In this document: positions 46,732-57,167 of the stretch, piece after piece
Layout of the letters: the number at the start of each line of letters is the position of its first letter
Numbering within the stretch: the first letter of the stretch is position 1
Source: Rhizobium sp. R634
GTDB lineage: Bacteria > Pseudomonadota > Alphaproteobacteria > Rhizobiales > Rhizobiaceae
Assembly (NCBI RefSeq): GCF_002211305.1
Contig: NZ_LOKW01000012.1
Span: 248,001 to 312,000, forward strand
Reading direction: 5' to 3'
Length of the DNA stretch: 64,000 nt
Made by a program: the position numbers and the translations under genes
Notes under the pieces: model-generated
Databases searched by the model: none
What the model was told of the DNA's origin: nothing
What the model saw: only the letters and a program-made list of their open reading frames with translations

Positions 46732-47472
46732 ATGAACATCAATCTTGAAGGCAGGATCGCGCTGGTCACAGGCGCATCGCGCGGCATCGGCTACTTCACG
46801 GCACTGGAGCTTGCCAAAGCCGGCGCCCATGTGATCGCCTGCGCCCGCACGGTCGGCGGGCTGGAAGATCTTGACGACGCGATCAAGGCCGTCGGCGGCA
46901 GCGCCACACTCGTGCCGTTCGATCTCGCCGACATGAATGCGATCGATGCGCTCGGCGGCTCCATCTTCGAGCGCTGGGGCAAACTCGATATCCTCGTCGC
47001 CAATGCCGGTGTGCTCGGCGTGATCTCGCCGATCGGCCATATCGAGGCGAAGGTCTTCGAAAAGGTGATGAACATCAACGTCACCGCGACATGGCGGCTG
47101 ATCCGTTCGGTCGATCCGCTGCTCGCGCGCTCGGATGCCGGCCGCGCCGTCATCCTGTCCTCGGGAGCAGCCCACAAATGCCGTCCCTTCTGGGGCGCCT
47201 ACTCCGCCTCCAAGGCTGCCGTCGAGGCCTTAGCCCGCACCTGGGCCGGCGAGACGCAATCGACGCCGCTGCGCATCACCAGCGTCGATCCGGGCGCAAC
47301 CCGCACGGCGATGCGCGCCCAGGCCGTGCCGGGCGAAGATCCGGAGACGCTGCCGCATCCTTCCGAGGTCGCCAGGGCGATCCTGCCGCTGCTCGGTCCC
47401 GGCGTGACGGAGACGGGTAAGCTGTTCATTGTCCGCGAGAACAAGCTCGCGGACTACCGGCTGCCGGAATAG
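46732..47472 (+). CDS. SDR-family NAD(P)-dependent oxidoreductase
   Basis: The 246-residue protein has TGASRGIGYFTA at the cofactor site, LVANAGVLG, and the catalytic Ser and YSASKAA (YxxxK) in a classical SDR frame. The substrate is unknown; a position after purF is a known arrangement in Rhizobiales. ATG 46732 begins MNINLEGRIALVTG; an earlier in-frame ATG at 46690 is within the terminator tail and is not favoured. Confidence 0.92.
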   Translation: MNINLEGRIALVTGASRGIGYFTALELAKAGAHVIACARTVGGLEDLDDAIKAVGGSATLVPFDLADMNAIDALGGSIFERWGKLDILVANAGVLGVISPIGHIEAKVFEKVMNINVTATWRLIRSVDPLLARSDAGRAVILSSGAAHKCRPFWGAYSASKAAVEALARTWAGETQSTPLRITSVDPGATRTAMRAQAVPGEDPETLPHPSEVARAILPLLGPGVTETGKLFIVRENKLADYRLPE

Positions 47473-47841
47473 GCTCGCGACTCAATTGGCTGCAACAGCC
47501 GGGAACAGGTGAGCGAAACCCGTTCCCGACGGCCAAAGCGCATTGAGATCCACTGCTCCCTGAATGCGGTCCACCGTGCCGTTATCGGCAAATTGCCGGA
47601 TCAACCAACGACCGCAGCCTTCTTGCACCCACGCTTTCATCGTATTTTCGCCCTCTTGACCAAATGTCTTTCCCGCGCCATAAAACGCGGCATGAAAACG
47701 GTTATCTGCATTATCTGCGGAAAGATTATTCGCTAGCGCAAGCGCTGGCCCGGCCGTTTTCGTCTCCCAAATAGTCAAGATGCGAAACGCCCCGGCCCGC
47801 CGGTTGCGATATTTTCTGAACGTGCGTTTTGGGAGAGTGAA
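47473..47841. other. Intergenic region upstream of cysS with a doubtful small ORF
   Basis: This 369-bp gap holds one possible small minus-strand gene, 47482-47640, 52 residues (MKAWVQEGCGRWLIRQF...), with AGAGG about 11 nt upstream. I recognise no family and the spacing is poor, so I do not call it as a gene. The cysS promoter should lie in the right half; no convincing hexamers were seen. A GGGAGAG ribosome site is just before cysS. Confidence 0.35.
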
Positions 47842-49233
47842 ATGGGCGGCACGCCGGAACTGAAACTGTACAACACGCTGACGCGGGAGAAATCGGCCTT
47901 CAAGCCGATCGATGCCGAGAATGTCCGCATGTATGTCTGCGGCCCGACCGTCTATGATTTCGCCCATATCGGCAACGCGCGGCCGGTCATCGTCTTCGAC
48001 GTGCTGTTCCGGCTGCTGCGGCACGTCTATGGCGAAAGCCACGTCACCTATGCCCGCAACATCACCGACGTCGACGACAAGATCAATGCGCGGGCGCTGA
48101 GAGACCATCCCGGCCTGCCGCTGAACGACGCGATCCGCGCGGTCACGGAAAAGACCGAGACGCAGTTTCACGCCGATGTCGCCGAGCTCGGCTGCCTGGA
48201 GCCGAACGTCGAGCCGCGCGCCACCGACAATATCGAAGAAATGATCGAGATCATCGGGAAGCTGATCTCCAATGGCCATGCCTATGTGGCGGCAGGCGAA
48301 GTGCTGTTCGACACCAGGTCCATGGCCGATTACGGTCAGCTTTCGAAGCGTCCCCTCGACGAGCAGCAGGCTGGCGCCCGCGTCGCCGTCGATGCGCATA
48401 AGAAGAACCCCGGCGATTTCGTGCTCTGGAAACTGTCGAGCCATAACGAACCCGGCTGGGAGAGTCCCTGGGGCCGCGGCCGGCCCGGCTGGCACATCGA
48501 GTGCTCGGCAATGAGCCGGCGCTATCTCGGCGATATCTTCGACATTCACGGCGGCGGGCTGGACCTGATCTTCCCGCATCATGAAAACGAGATCGCCCAG
48601 TCGCGCTGCGCCCACGGCACCGAGGTGATGGCGAATGTCTGGATGCATAACGGCTTCGTGCAGGTCGAAGGCCGCAAGATGTCGAAGTCCGAAGGCAATT
48701 TCGTCACCATCCACGATCTGCTGCACACGCAGATTTTCGGCGGCCGCAAGTGGCCGGGCGAGGTGCTGCGTCTTGCCATGCTGATGACGCATTACCGCGA
48801 GCCGATCGATTTCTCGATCAAGCGGCTGGAGGAGGCCGAACGCCTGCTCGCCAAATGGCCGGCAACGGAGCCCGGCGATGCCGAGCCTGATGAGACCGTG
48901 CTGAACGCACTCGCGGACGACCTCAACACGGTTGCGGCAGTGCAGGCATTGCATGCGCTGGCGCAGGCCGCCCATAGCGATCCCGCCGCAGGCGCCAGCT
49001 TTGCCGCAACGGCTGCCCTTCTCGGCGTATTGCCGAAGAAAGCCGAAATCGACGAAGCCGTCGCAGCGGCGGTCGATGCGCTTGTTGCCATGCGCCTGGA
49101 AATGCTGAAGGCGAAGAATTTCGCCGAGGCCGACAAGATTCGCGACGAACTGATGGCCAAGGGCATCCAGCTGAAGGACGGCAAGGATCCGGCGACGGGC
49201 GAGCGGGTGACGACGTGGGAGATGAAGCGGTAG
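47842..49233 (+). CDS. cysS: Cysteinyl-tRNA synthetase
   Basis: CysS charges tRNA-Cys. The 463-residue class I synthetase has AHIGNARP (HIGH motif, residues 41-48), the zinc-binding Cys in MYVCGPT and GWHIECSAM, the [15 protein letters not shown] motif, and KMSKS at 279-283. The anticodon-binding helical domain follows. The length is normal. It is followed 20 bp later by a palindromic repeat element and then the DUF559 gene. Confidence 0.97.
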   Translation: MGGTPELKLYNTLTREKSAFKPIDAENVRMYVCGPTVYDFAHIGNARPVIVFDVLFRLLRHVYGESHVTYARNITDVDDKINARALRDHPGLPLNDAIRAVTEKTETQFHADVAELGCLEPNVEPRATDNIEEMIEIIGKLISNGHAYVAAGEVLFDTRSMADYGQLSKRPLDEQQAGARVAVDAHKKNPGDFVLWKLSSHNEPGWESPWGRGRPGWHIECSAMSRRYLGDIFDIHGGGLDLIFPHHENEIAQSRCAHGTEVMANVWMHNGFVQVEGRKMSKSEGNFVTIHDLLHTQIFGGRKWPGEVLRLAMLMTHYREPIDFSIKRLEEAERLLAKWPATEPGDAEPDETVLNALADDLNTVAAVQALHALAQAAHSDPAAGASFAATAALLGVLPKKAEIDEAVAAAVDALVAMRLEMLKAKNFAEADKIRDELMAKGIQLKDGKDPATGERVTTWEMKR

Positions 49234-49252
49234 ATGGGTTGGGCGGCAAGAG

Positions 49253-49442
49253 ATACCCCCCTCTGCCCTGCCAGGCATCTCCCCCACAAGGAGGGAGATC
49301 GGCTGGGGGCGCCCGCTCGCCAGGGCATCAGCCCGGCACTAGGCGGCTTCCGCCATCTGAGGCATTTAAACGAGTCGAGAGGCCGCTGCTATCCGATCTC
49401 CCCCCTTGTGGGGGAGATGCCCGGCAGGGCAGAGGGGGGTAT
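49253..49442. repeat. 190-bp palindromic element with 50-bp arms
   Basis: Bases 49253-49302 and 49393-49442 are reverse complements with two mismatches in 50. The arms are built of CCCTGCC and CTCCCCC-type blocks, a composition I recall as common between rhizobial genes. The 90-bp centre is unique here. It starts 20 bp after cysS and ends 22 bp before the DUF559 start, so it must affect how that operon is transcribed or how the cysS message ends. Confidence 0.9.
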
Positions 49443-49464
49443 AGCCCAGCGCGAGAGACCGGAC

Positions 49465-49833
49465 ATGTCGCACACACCAGTTCCGTCGCAACGACGGGCA
49501 AATGCCCGGCGCATGCGCAAGGCTATGACCGATGCTGAACTGAAGCTCTGGAACGAAGTTCGCGCCCATCGCCTGATGGGCCTTAGTTTTCGCAGGCAGA
49601 TGCCGATCGCAGGTTATATCGTCGATTTCGCCTGCCCCACTCACCGCCTGATCGTCGAAATAGACGGCTCGCAGCACGGTCATAGCGCGAACGCTTCTTA
49701 CGACGACAACAGGACCCAGCGCCTTCAAGCAGACGGCTGGATTGTTCTTCGTTTCTGGAATGACGATATCCTCCAGGATATCGACAACGTGTGCAGCCAC
49801 ATCATCCGTACCATCGGGAAGGACCTGCCATGA
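49465..49833 (+). CDS. DUF559 domain protein (endonuclease-like fold)
   Basis: The 122-residue product matches the DUF559 family, related to very-short-patch-repair-type nucleases. It has RRMRKAMTDAELKLWNEVR, FRRQMPIAGYIVDFACP and LIVEIDGSQHGH with the Asp/Glu residues of a PD-(D/E)xK-like core, and VLRFWNDDIL. Function is not established for such stand-alone proteins. ATG 49465 with GAGAG upstream is chosen because the frame before it is the palindromic element. Its stop overlaps the first GFA gene (ATGA). Confidence 0.85.
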   Translation: MSHTPVPSQRRANARRMRKAMTDAELKLWNEVRAHRLMGLSFRRQMPIAGYIVDFACPTHRLIVEIDGSQHGHSANASYDDNRTQRLQADGWIVLRFWNDDILQDIDNVCSHIIRTIGKDLP

Positions 49834-50306
49834 CCACCTATACCGGCGGATGCCAGTGCGGTGCGGTGCGTTTTCGCGTCAGCGGCGAACTGAAGGATTC
49901 GTCGATCTGTCATTGCCGCATGTGCCAGAAGGCGTTCGGGGCCTATTATGCGCCGCTGGTTTCGGTGCGCGCCGCCGCGTTCGAATGGACGCGGGGAGCG
50001 CGCAAGAAATTCCGCTCCTCCAATTTCGTCGAGCGCGGCTTCTGCGGCAATTGCGGCACGCCGCTGACCTATGAGGCGCCCGACGGAATGGCGGTTGCCG
50101 CCGGTGCGTTCGACGAGCCCTCGCTGCTGCCGCCGACCATCCAGTGGGGCGTGGAAGGCAAGATTGCCTTCGTCGATCATCTGCATGAACTGCCGGGAGA
50201 AAGAACCGAGGCCGATTTGACGGCAGGCTCCTTCCTGCATGAACTCGTTTCCTATCAACATCCCGACCATGATACGTCGGTCTGGCCGCCGGAGGATCGC
50301 GCTTGA
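49830..50306 (+). CDS. GFA-family zinc protein, copy 1 of 3
   Basis: The 158-residue product has the GFA/CENP-V-type zinc fold with the cysteine set C8 and C10 (GGCQCGAVR), C27, C29 and C32 (CHCRMCQK), and C72 and C75 (FCGNCGTPLTY). The named founder, Gfa of Paracoccus, joins formaldehyde and glutathione, but most relatives have no proven reaction. The C-terminus carries QHPDHDTSVWP, shared with the next two genes. It overlaps the DUF559 stop at its start and the second copy at its end. Confidence 0.9.
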   Translation: MTTYTGGCQCGAVRFRVSGELKDSSICHCRMCQKAFGAYYAPLVSVRAAAFEWTRGARKKFRSSNFVERGFCGNCGTPLTYEAPDGMAVAAGAFDEPSLLPPTIQWGVEGKIAFVDHLHELPGERTEADLTAGSFLHELVSYQHPDHDTSVWPPEDRA

Positions 50307-50787
50307 GCGAAGTCACGACGTATGCCGGCGGATGCCAGTGCGGCGCGGTGCGTTACCGCGCGCACGGCGAACTCGGCTATCCCCATGTCTGCCATTGCCG
50401 CATGTGCCAGAAGGCGGCCGGCAACTATTTCCTGCCGCTCGCTGCGGCAAAGCGTCAGGATTTCGACTTGATCCGTGGCGAGCCGAAATGGTTCCGCTCT
50501 TCCGATCTCGTGCGGCGCGGCTTCTGCGGCGATTGCGGCACGCCGCTCTTCTACGATATTCCGGAAGCGGACTTCATCAACATCGCGCTCGGCTCACTCG
50601 ATGATCCCGATGCGGTTCGGCCCGTGATGCAATCCAACACCGGCCGCAGGATGTCCTGGTTTCACGCCCTCGACGGGCTGCCTGTGGAAGCCGAGCCTGA
50701 AACGCCCGACCGCGAGAACGCGATCGCGGCAAGCAACCATCAGCATCCCGACCACGACACGAAAAGCTGGCCCCTCGGAGAAACGCC

Positions 50788-50791
<4 letters not shown>
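50303..50791 (+). CDS. GFA-family zinc protein, copy 2 of 3
   Basis: The 162-residue paralogue keeps all seven cysteines: C11, C13, C30, C32, C35, C75 and C78 (FCGDCGTPLFY). Its C-terminal motif is QHPDHDTKSWP. The start is TTG 50303, whose last two bases begin the TGA of copy 1, so translation is probably coupled. It differs from copies 1 and 3 mainly in the 85-140 region, where the substrate site would be expected. Confidence 0.9.
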
Positions 50792-52220
<1,429 letters not shown>

Positions 52221-52231
52221 CCTGGTGCCGT

Positions 52232-52344
52232 GAAGCCCCCTCACCCTAGCCCTCTCCCCGAGGGGAGAGGGGACAAGGCGCGCAAGGCAGCTACCCCTTC
52301 TCCCCTCGGGGAGAAGGTGCCCGAAGGGCGGATCAGGGGGCTTC
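52232..52344. repeat. 113-bp compound palindromic element between pip and cimA
   Basis: Outer arms GAAGCCCCCT (52232-52241) and AGGGGGCTTC (52335-52344) enclose two inner hairpins: CCCTCTCCCC / GGGGAGAGGG (52250-52271) and CCTTCTCCCC / GGGGAGAAGG (52296-52317), each with a 2-nt loop. The whole can fold as a three-way structure. It begins 12 bp after pip and ends 42 bp before cimA. It likely terminates the upstream operon. Confidence 0.85.
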
Positions 52345-52386
52345 CGCACAACAGAAAACAACACCCGCCTGGCGGGAGGAAACGAC

Positions 52387-54000
52387 ATGAAAGAACGCAT
52401 CTACCTCTTCGACACGACACTCCGGGACGGGCAGCAGACGCCCGGCATCGATTTTTCCGTCGAGGACAAGATTGCGATCGCCGCCATGCTGGATGAGTTC
52501 GGCCTGGACTACGTCGAGGGCGGGTATCCCGGCGCCAATCCGACGGATACCGCCTTCTTCAGCGAGAAGCGCACCAGCCAAGCCACCTTCGTCGCCTTCG
52601 GGATGACGAAGCGGGCGGGCGTTTCGGTCTCCAACGATCCGGGCCTTGCCGGGCTGCTGCAGTCGAAAAGCGACGCCATCTGCTTCGTCGCCAAGAGCTG
52701 GGACTATCATGTCGCCGTGGCGCTTGGATGCACCAATGAGGAGAACCTCGAATGCATCGGCGAAAGCGTCAAGGCTGCGGTCGGCGCTGGCAAGGAGGCG
52801 ATCGTCGATTGCGAGCATTTCTTCGACGGTTTCACGGCCAATCCGGCCTATGCGCTCGCCTGCGCCAAGACCGCCTATGAGAGCGGCGCCCGCTGGGTGG
52901 TGCTCTGCGACACCAATGGCGGCACGCAGCCGCCGGAGGTCCGCGCCATCGTCGAGGCGGTGATCGCTTCAGGCGTGCCCGGCCGCTGTCTCGGCATCCA
53001 TGCCCATAACGACACCGGCCAGGCCGTCGCCAATTCATTGGCCGCGGTCGAAGCCGGCGTCCGACAGATCCAGGGCACCTTGAACGGCATCGGCGAGCGC
53101 TGCGGCAATGCCAATCTGGTGACGCTGATCCCGACCCTGGCGCTGAAGAGCGCCTACAACACACGTTTCGAAACGGCGATCGACGAGGAGCGGCTGCTGA
53201 ATCTCACCCGGCTGTCGCACGCCTTCGACGAGCTTCTCAACCGCTCGCCGGATCACCAGATGCCTTATGTCGGCGCTTCCGCCTTCGCCACCAAGGCCGG
53301 CATCCATGCTTCGGCTCTGTTGAAAGATCCGCGCACATACGAACACGTGCCGCCAGAAAGCGTCGGCAATTTCCGAAAGGTGATGGTCTCCGATCAGGGC
53401 GGCAAGGCGAATTTCATCAACGCGCTGAAGCGGCGCGGCATCATCGTCGCCAAGGACGACCCGAAGCTCGACCTCCTGATCTCGATCGTCAAGGAACGAG
53501 AATCCATCGGCTATGCCTATGAGGGCGCCGATGCAAGCTTCGAGCTCCTGGCGCATCGCACGCTCGGCACCATCCCGGAATTCTTCACCATCGAAGGCTT
53601 CCGAGTGATGATCGAGCGCCGCTTCGACAGTCTCGGCCGCGTGAAAATCGTCTCGGAAGCGGTGGTCAAGATCACCATCGATGGACAGACGCTGATGTCG
53701 GTTGCCGATGCCGAAGGCCCGGTCAACGCGCTCGACCTGGCGCTGCGCAAGGATTTCGGCAAGTATCAACACGAGATCGACGATCTGGTGCTCGCCGATT
53801 TCAAGGTGCGTATCCTCAATGGCGGCACGGAGGCGATTACCCGCGTGCTGATCGAATCCACCGACAGCGACGGCGTGCGCTGGTGGACGGTCGGCGTCTC
53901 GGAAAATATCATCGACGCCTCCTTCCAGGCACTGATGGATTCGGTCATCTACAAGCTGATGAAGAACCGGCAGCTGGCCGGCAAGATAGCGGCGGAATAA
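52387..54000 (+). CDS. cimA: (R)-citramalate synthase
   Basis: CimA condenses acetyl-CoA and pyruvate to citramalate, a threonine-independent start of isoleucine synthesis. The 537-residue protein has the DTTLRDGQQTPG signature, a HMGL-like TIM barrel with ARWVVLCDTNGG and LGIHAHNDTGQAVANSL, and a C-terminal LeuA-dimer regulatory domain. The length and start MKERIYLFDTTL match CimA better than LeuA. A strong GGGAGGAAA ribosome site precedes the ATG. Feedback control by isoleucine would be expected for the family. Confidence 0.9.
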   Translation: MKERIYLFDTTLRDGQQTPGIDFSVEDKIAIAAMLDEFGLDYVEGGYPGANPTDTAFFSEKRTSQATFVAFGMTKRAGVSVSNDPGLAGLLQSKSDAICFVAKSWDYHVAVALGCTNEENLECIGESVKAAVGAGKEAIVDCEHFFDGFTANPAYALACAKTAYESGARWVVLCDTNGGTQPPEVRAIVEAVIASGVPGRCLGIHAHNDTGQAVANSLAAVEAGVRQIQGTLNGIGERCGNANLVTLIPTLALKSAYNTRFETAIDEERLLNLTRLSHAFDELLNRSPDHQMPYVGASAFATKAGIHASALLKDPRTYEHVPPESVGNFRKVMVSDQGGKANFINALKRRGIIVAKDDPKLDLLISIVKERESIGYAYEGADASFELLAHRTLGTIPEFFTIEGFRVMIERRFDSLGRVKIVSEAVVKITIDGQTLMSVADAEGPVNALDLALRKDFGKYQHEIDDLVLADFKVRILNGGTEAITRVLIESTDSDGVRWWTVGVSENIIDASFQALMDSVIYKLMKNRQLAGKIAAE

Positions 54001-54181
54001 GATTTTCCGCCGGTTCGGCGAGAATATCCGAATCTGCACCCGGAAATCGCAAGCCGCGTTTGGTCCATCGCCGCGTCTTGCGCTTCAAATCCTCTCACCG
54101 TTCATTCAACGAAATGAATTGGCCTATTCACGGCGCTTAAGCTAGGCCGGATCAGAAGAAGAACAAAGATGGAAACACCCG

Positions 54182-55099
54182 ATGTCCACCGACGCATCCG
54201 TTCCGCTGATCAAGAACGAAGATAGTCCACGCGGTTTTGCCTTCGCGCTGACGGCCTATCTGCTCTGGGGCTTCCTGCCGTTTTACATGAAGGCGGTAGC
54301 GCATATTCCGCCATCCGAGGTGATCGCGCATCGCATCATCTGGTCGCTGCCGCTGGCAGGCATCGTGCTGATCCTGCTCGGGCGCACCGGGGATATTCGT
54401 GCGGCGCTGCGCTCGCCGCGCATGCTGGCGATGGGGGCGTTGACGGCCTCGCTGATCACCGTCAACTGGGGCACCTATGTCTGGGCGATCGGCGCCGGCC
54501 ATTCGCTCGATGCAGCACTTGGCTATTTCATCAATCCGCTGTTCAGCATCTTCCTCGGCGCGGTGCTCCTCAAGGAGAAGCTGCAGCCGCTGCAGATCGC
54601 GGCGATCGCGCTTGCGGGGCTCGCCGTCGCCATTCTCGCCTTCGATAGCGGCGGCATTCCATGGGTGGCGCTGACGCTGGCTGTCAGCTGGGGTTTTTAT
54701 GCTTTGCTGCGCAAGACACTGCCACTCGGGCCGAACCAGGGGTTCTTCCTCGAGGTGCTGATCCTCAGCGGGCCGGCCCTACTCTATATACTCTATCTCG
54801 AATTCAGCAGCGGCCTGGGGCATTTTTACCGCACCAGTCTTGCCGACACAGCCCTGCTGCTCGGCTGCGGCGTCGTGACCGCCGTGCCGCTGATGATCTA
54901 TGCGAACGGCGCCAAGCTCCTGAAGCTCTCGACGATCGGCATCATGCAATATATCGCGCCGACGATGATCTTCCTGATCGCCGTGTTCGCCTTTGAAGAG
55001 CCGCTCGGCACGGCGCGCATGACCGCCTTCCCGTTGATCTGGGCGGGGCTGTTCTTCTACAGCTGGTCGATGCTCAAAGGGAGCCGCGGAAGGATGTAG
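54182..55099 (+). CDS. rarD: RarD-type EamA-family transporter
   Basis: The 305-residue membrane protein has ten hydrophobic segments in the EamA/DMT pattern, with FALTAYLLWGFLPFYMKAVAHIP at the start, IIWSLPLAG, NWGTYVWAIGAGHSLDAALGYFINPL and SWGFYALLRK, the RarD signature regions. Its substrate is unknown; RarD was named for chloramphenicol sensitivity. The gap from cimA (181 bp) has no clear terminator. It converges with the Gate-domain gene. Confidence 0.88.
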   Translation: MSTDASVPLIKNEDSPRGFAFALTAYLLWGFLPFYMKAVAHIPPSEVIAHRIIWSLPLAGIVLILLGRTGDIRAALRSPRMLAMGALTASLITVNWGTYVWAIGAGHSLDAALGYFINPLFSIFLGAVLLKEKLQPLQIAAIALAGLAVAILAFDSGGIPWVALTLAVSWGFYALLRKTLPLGPNQGFFLEVLILSGPALLYILYLEFSSGLGHFYRTSLADTALLLGCGVVTAVPLMIYANGAKLLKLSTIGIMQYIAPTMIFLIAVFAFEEPLGTARMTAFPLIWAGLFFYSWSMLKGSRGRM

Positions 55100-55132
55100 C
55101 CGTTGCGCTCGTCTCGACCCGACCGACTTGGC

Positions 55133-56065
55133 TCAAAGCCAGGACAGCAGAGCTGTGCGGACCAGGATTCCGGCCAGTGCGCTGAAGACTGCGACGCCTG
55201 CTACCGAGCGGAGCGCCGGCACCGAAGCGATAAGAATGGAGAGGCCAGGAAGGTCAAGAGGGTTTAGCAGAAATGCGGATCCGTGAATGATTTTCTCTGG
55301 CGTAAGACTCAGTTCCTTGTGGGCGTCGAGTAACAGCGTGACCGTTGCGCTCGATCCTGCCAGGCACTTTGTGAGGAAGAACAGCACATCCTGCTGCGAG
55401 GCGCCGAGCAGCTGAAGCAATGGCTGCGCAACGGACGTGAAAGCCGAAAGTGCGCCTGTACTTTGGGTCAGCCTTACCAGGGCAAGTGAGATCACGAGCA
55501 CCGGCAGGATCGCAGCAATGACGCCAATGGCATCTGCGCCACCGCGATTGATCGCGGCCAGCAGATCGCGCCTGACGACGTCGTGGTCATCCGCCCTGTC
55601 GCAGGAACAGATCTTTCCAGGCAAGGAACGGCGGCCGACGATCCAACCGGCGAGAGTGGACGCAGCGAGCGCCCCGCAAATGCCGTTCATTATGATCGAG
55701 CCCGGATCGACACCGAGGTTTGCGAGCGGAAAACTGGCATTCGCCGGCGCCGCCGCAAGCACCGCGGCAAAGGCCGCGGCCATAAATTTCTCCGACGTTC
55801 TTTTATGCGCCATCAGCGTCAGGGCAGCGACCGGGGCAGCCGAACTCACGAGGCTGAGCTGGATGATTGCCAAAACCCCAAAACCGTCCAGACCGAAAGG
55901 TCTGAACAGCGGGTTTACCTTGCCGGCGATTGATCGCAACGCGCTCACGCTCTCGAGGTAGCGCATCAGCGAAAATGTCACGATCATGAGAGGCAGAAAG
56001 GTGAATATCGCGATGTCGACGGCACTTCGCCCGGCATCCAGGATGGCGGTTATCAGAATTGTCAT
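55133..56065 (-). CDS. Gate (nucleoside-recognition) domain membrane protein
   Basis: The 310-residue product has two repeated halves of hydrophobic segments with the Gate-domain pattern (SVSALRSIAGKVNPLFRPFGLDG, and later TGALSAFTSVAQPLLQLLGAS), like SpmA/SpmB and related proteins. It may transport or sense a small compound. It is the last gene of a minus-strand group with the alpha/beta hydrolase and the MBL-fold gene, though 94 bp and a hairpin lie between. No enzyme motif is apparent. Confidence 0.75.
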   Translation of the reverse strand: MTILITAILDAGRSAVDIAIFTFLPLMIVTFSLMRYLESVSALRSIAGKVNPLFRPFGLDGFGVLAIIQLSLVSSAAPVAALTLMAHKRTSEKFMAAAFAAVLAAAPANASFPLANLGVDPGSIIMNGICGALAASTLAGWIVGRRSLPGKICSCDRADDHDVVRRDLLAAINRGGADAIGVIAAILPVLVISLALVRLTQSTGALSAFTSVAQPLLQLLGASQQDVLFFLTKCLAGSSATVTLLLDAHKELSLTPEKIIHGSAFLLNPLDLPGLSILIASVPALRSVAGVAVFSALAGILVRTALLSWL

Positions 56066-56119
56066 GGAAACGAATGGCTCGATGGCCGGGTGAACGCGCG
56101 GCCGGCTTGATGGAGGAAG

Positions 56120-56147
56120 CAGGCTCCGGATTCGATGCCGGAGCCTG
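56120..56147 (-). terminator. Hairpin after the alpha/beta hydrolase gene
   Basis: CAGGCTCCGG (56120-56129) and CCGGAGCCTG (56138-56147) form a perfect 10-bp stem with an 8-nt loop. It lies 12 bp downstream of the hydrolase stop on the minus strand. The tail CTTCCTCC is weakly T-rich, so it probably terminates partly before the Gate-domain gene. Confidence 0.55.
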
Positions 56148-56159
56148 GTCGTTCAGACT

Positions 56160-57167
56160 CTATTCCGGTTTGAAAGCTTCATCGAAGAAGCGGACGACCT
56201 CGGCATAGGCCTGCATGCGGTGGCTCTCCATCAGGGCCAGATGTGTCGCCTCCCCGATTTCCACCCATCGCCTGTAGGAGGCGCCGGTCAGCTGCTCGAA
56301 ATAGGCCCGCGCCAGATCAAGCGGAACGTCGATGTCCCATTCGCCGTGCAACAGCAGCACCGGCGCGCGAATCTCGCTCGGTTGATAATATGGGGTTCCA
56401 GCTCTCCAGTAGGTGCGGATGTCTTGGATCGGCCCGTTGGTGGCGCGAAGTTTGCCTTGCTCCCTATCGTCTTGCGACGTCTCCTCCGAGAGGGTCAATT
56501 CCGACCAGAGATCGAACCAGCCCTCGGGCACAAGACGTTCACGCGCGTATTCAGGTGCGGTGCCCAGCCAACGCGCCAGGGCCGCTTTGACGGGAACAAG
56601 CCTGTAGGAGCCGAGGGAACCGCCCTGGTCGATGGGAATGGGAACGTCACTCAGCCATTGTGGCGCGAGCAGCGCGAGCTTGACGACCTTGTCGGCGTTG
56701 CGAGCAGCATATGCGCCGGCTACGGTACCGCCCCACGACATTGCGAACACGTTGACAGCCTTCAGGCCCCGAAGTCGAAGCACGAACTCGACAGCCGTTG
56801 CGAAGTCGGTGACGCCCGTGTCGGTGGAAACAAGGGGCGGGTTGAGATCGGGCTGCGCCTGCATTTCCGGTGGACGGGTCGATTTTCCGTAGCCCCGGAC
56901 ATCGACGGCAAAGACGTCGAACCCATGATGCGCGAGGAAGTCGATGAAGGACATTCCATTGAAGGGAACGTCGTAAAGACTTCCGGACGAGAAGGTCGCT
57001 CCATGCACCATCACGATTGTTTTCTCCGCAAGAAAGACTTTGTGGTCCTTCCTTCGCTTATTGCGCAGATAGAGCTTGATGCCCTCGGTTCCGCAGTCGA
57101 CATAATGCTCGTCGAATAAGATCTGACTGGCGTCAAAAGCTGAGGATGCGAGCTCGTTGTTAGACAT
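56160..57167 (-). CDS. Alpha/beta hydrolase
   Basis: The 335-residue protein has VMVHGATFSSGSLYD (oxyanion hole), DVRGYGKSTRP, the nucleophile Ser144 in FAMSWGGTVAG, the acid in LLHGEWDIDVP and the catalytic His in EATHLALMES. No signal peptide is visible. It would hydrolyse an ester, lactone or amide; the family does not say which. Its ATG lies 8 bp inside the end of the MBL-fold gene, so the two are translated together. AGGTGG precedes the ATG. Confidence 0.88.
   Translation of the reverse strand: MSNNELASSAFDASQILFDEHYVDCGTEGIKLYLRNKRRKDHKVFLAEKTIVMVHGATFSSGSLYDVPFNGMSFIDFLAHHGFDVFAVDVRGYGKSTRPPEMQAQPDLNPPLVSTDTGVTDFATAVEFVLRLRGLKAVNVFAMSWGGTVAGAYAARNADKVVKLALLAPQWLSDVPIPIDQGGSLGSYRLVPVKAALARWLGTAPEYARERLVPEGWFDLWSELTLSEETSQDDREQGKLRATNGPIQDIRTYWRAGTPYYQPSEIRAPVLLLHGEWDIDVPLDLARAYFEQLTGASYRRWVEIGEATHLALMESHRMQAYAEVVRFFDEAFKPE

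Noticed and set aside
47482..49287. 601-codon minus-strand frame opposite cysS
   Set aside because: It overlaps a complete cysS with HIGH and KMSKS motifs; only its last 52 codons fall in the gap, and those are noted separately as doubtful.
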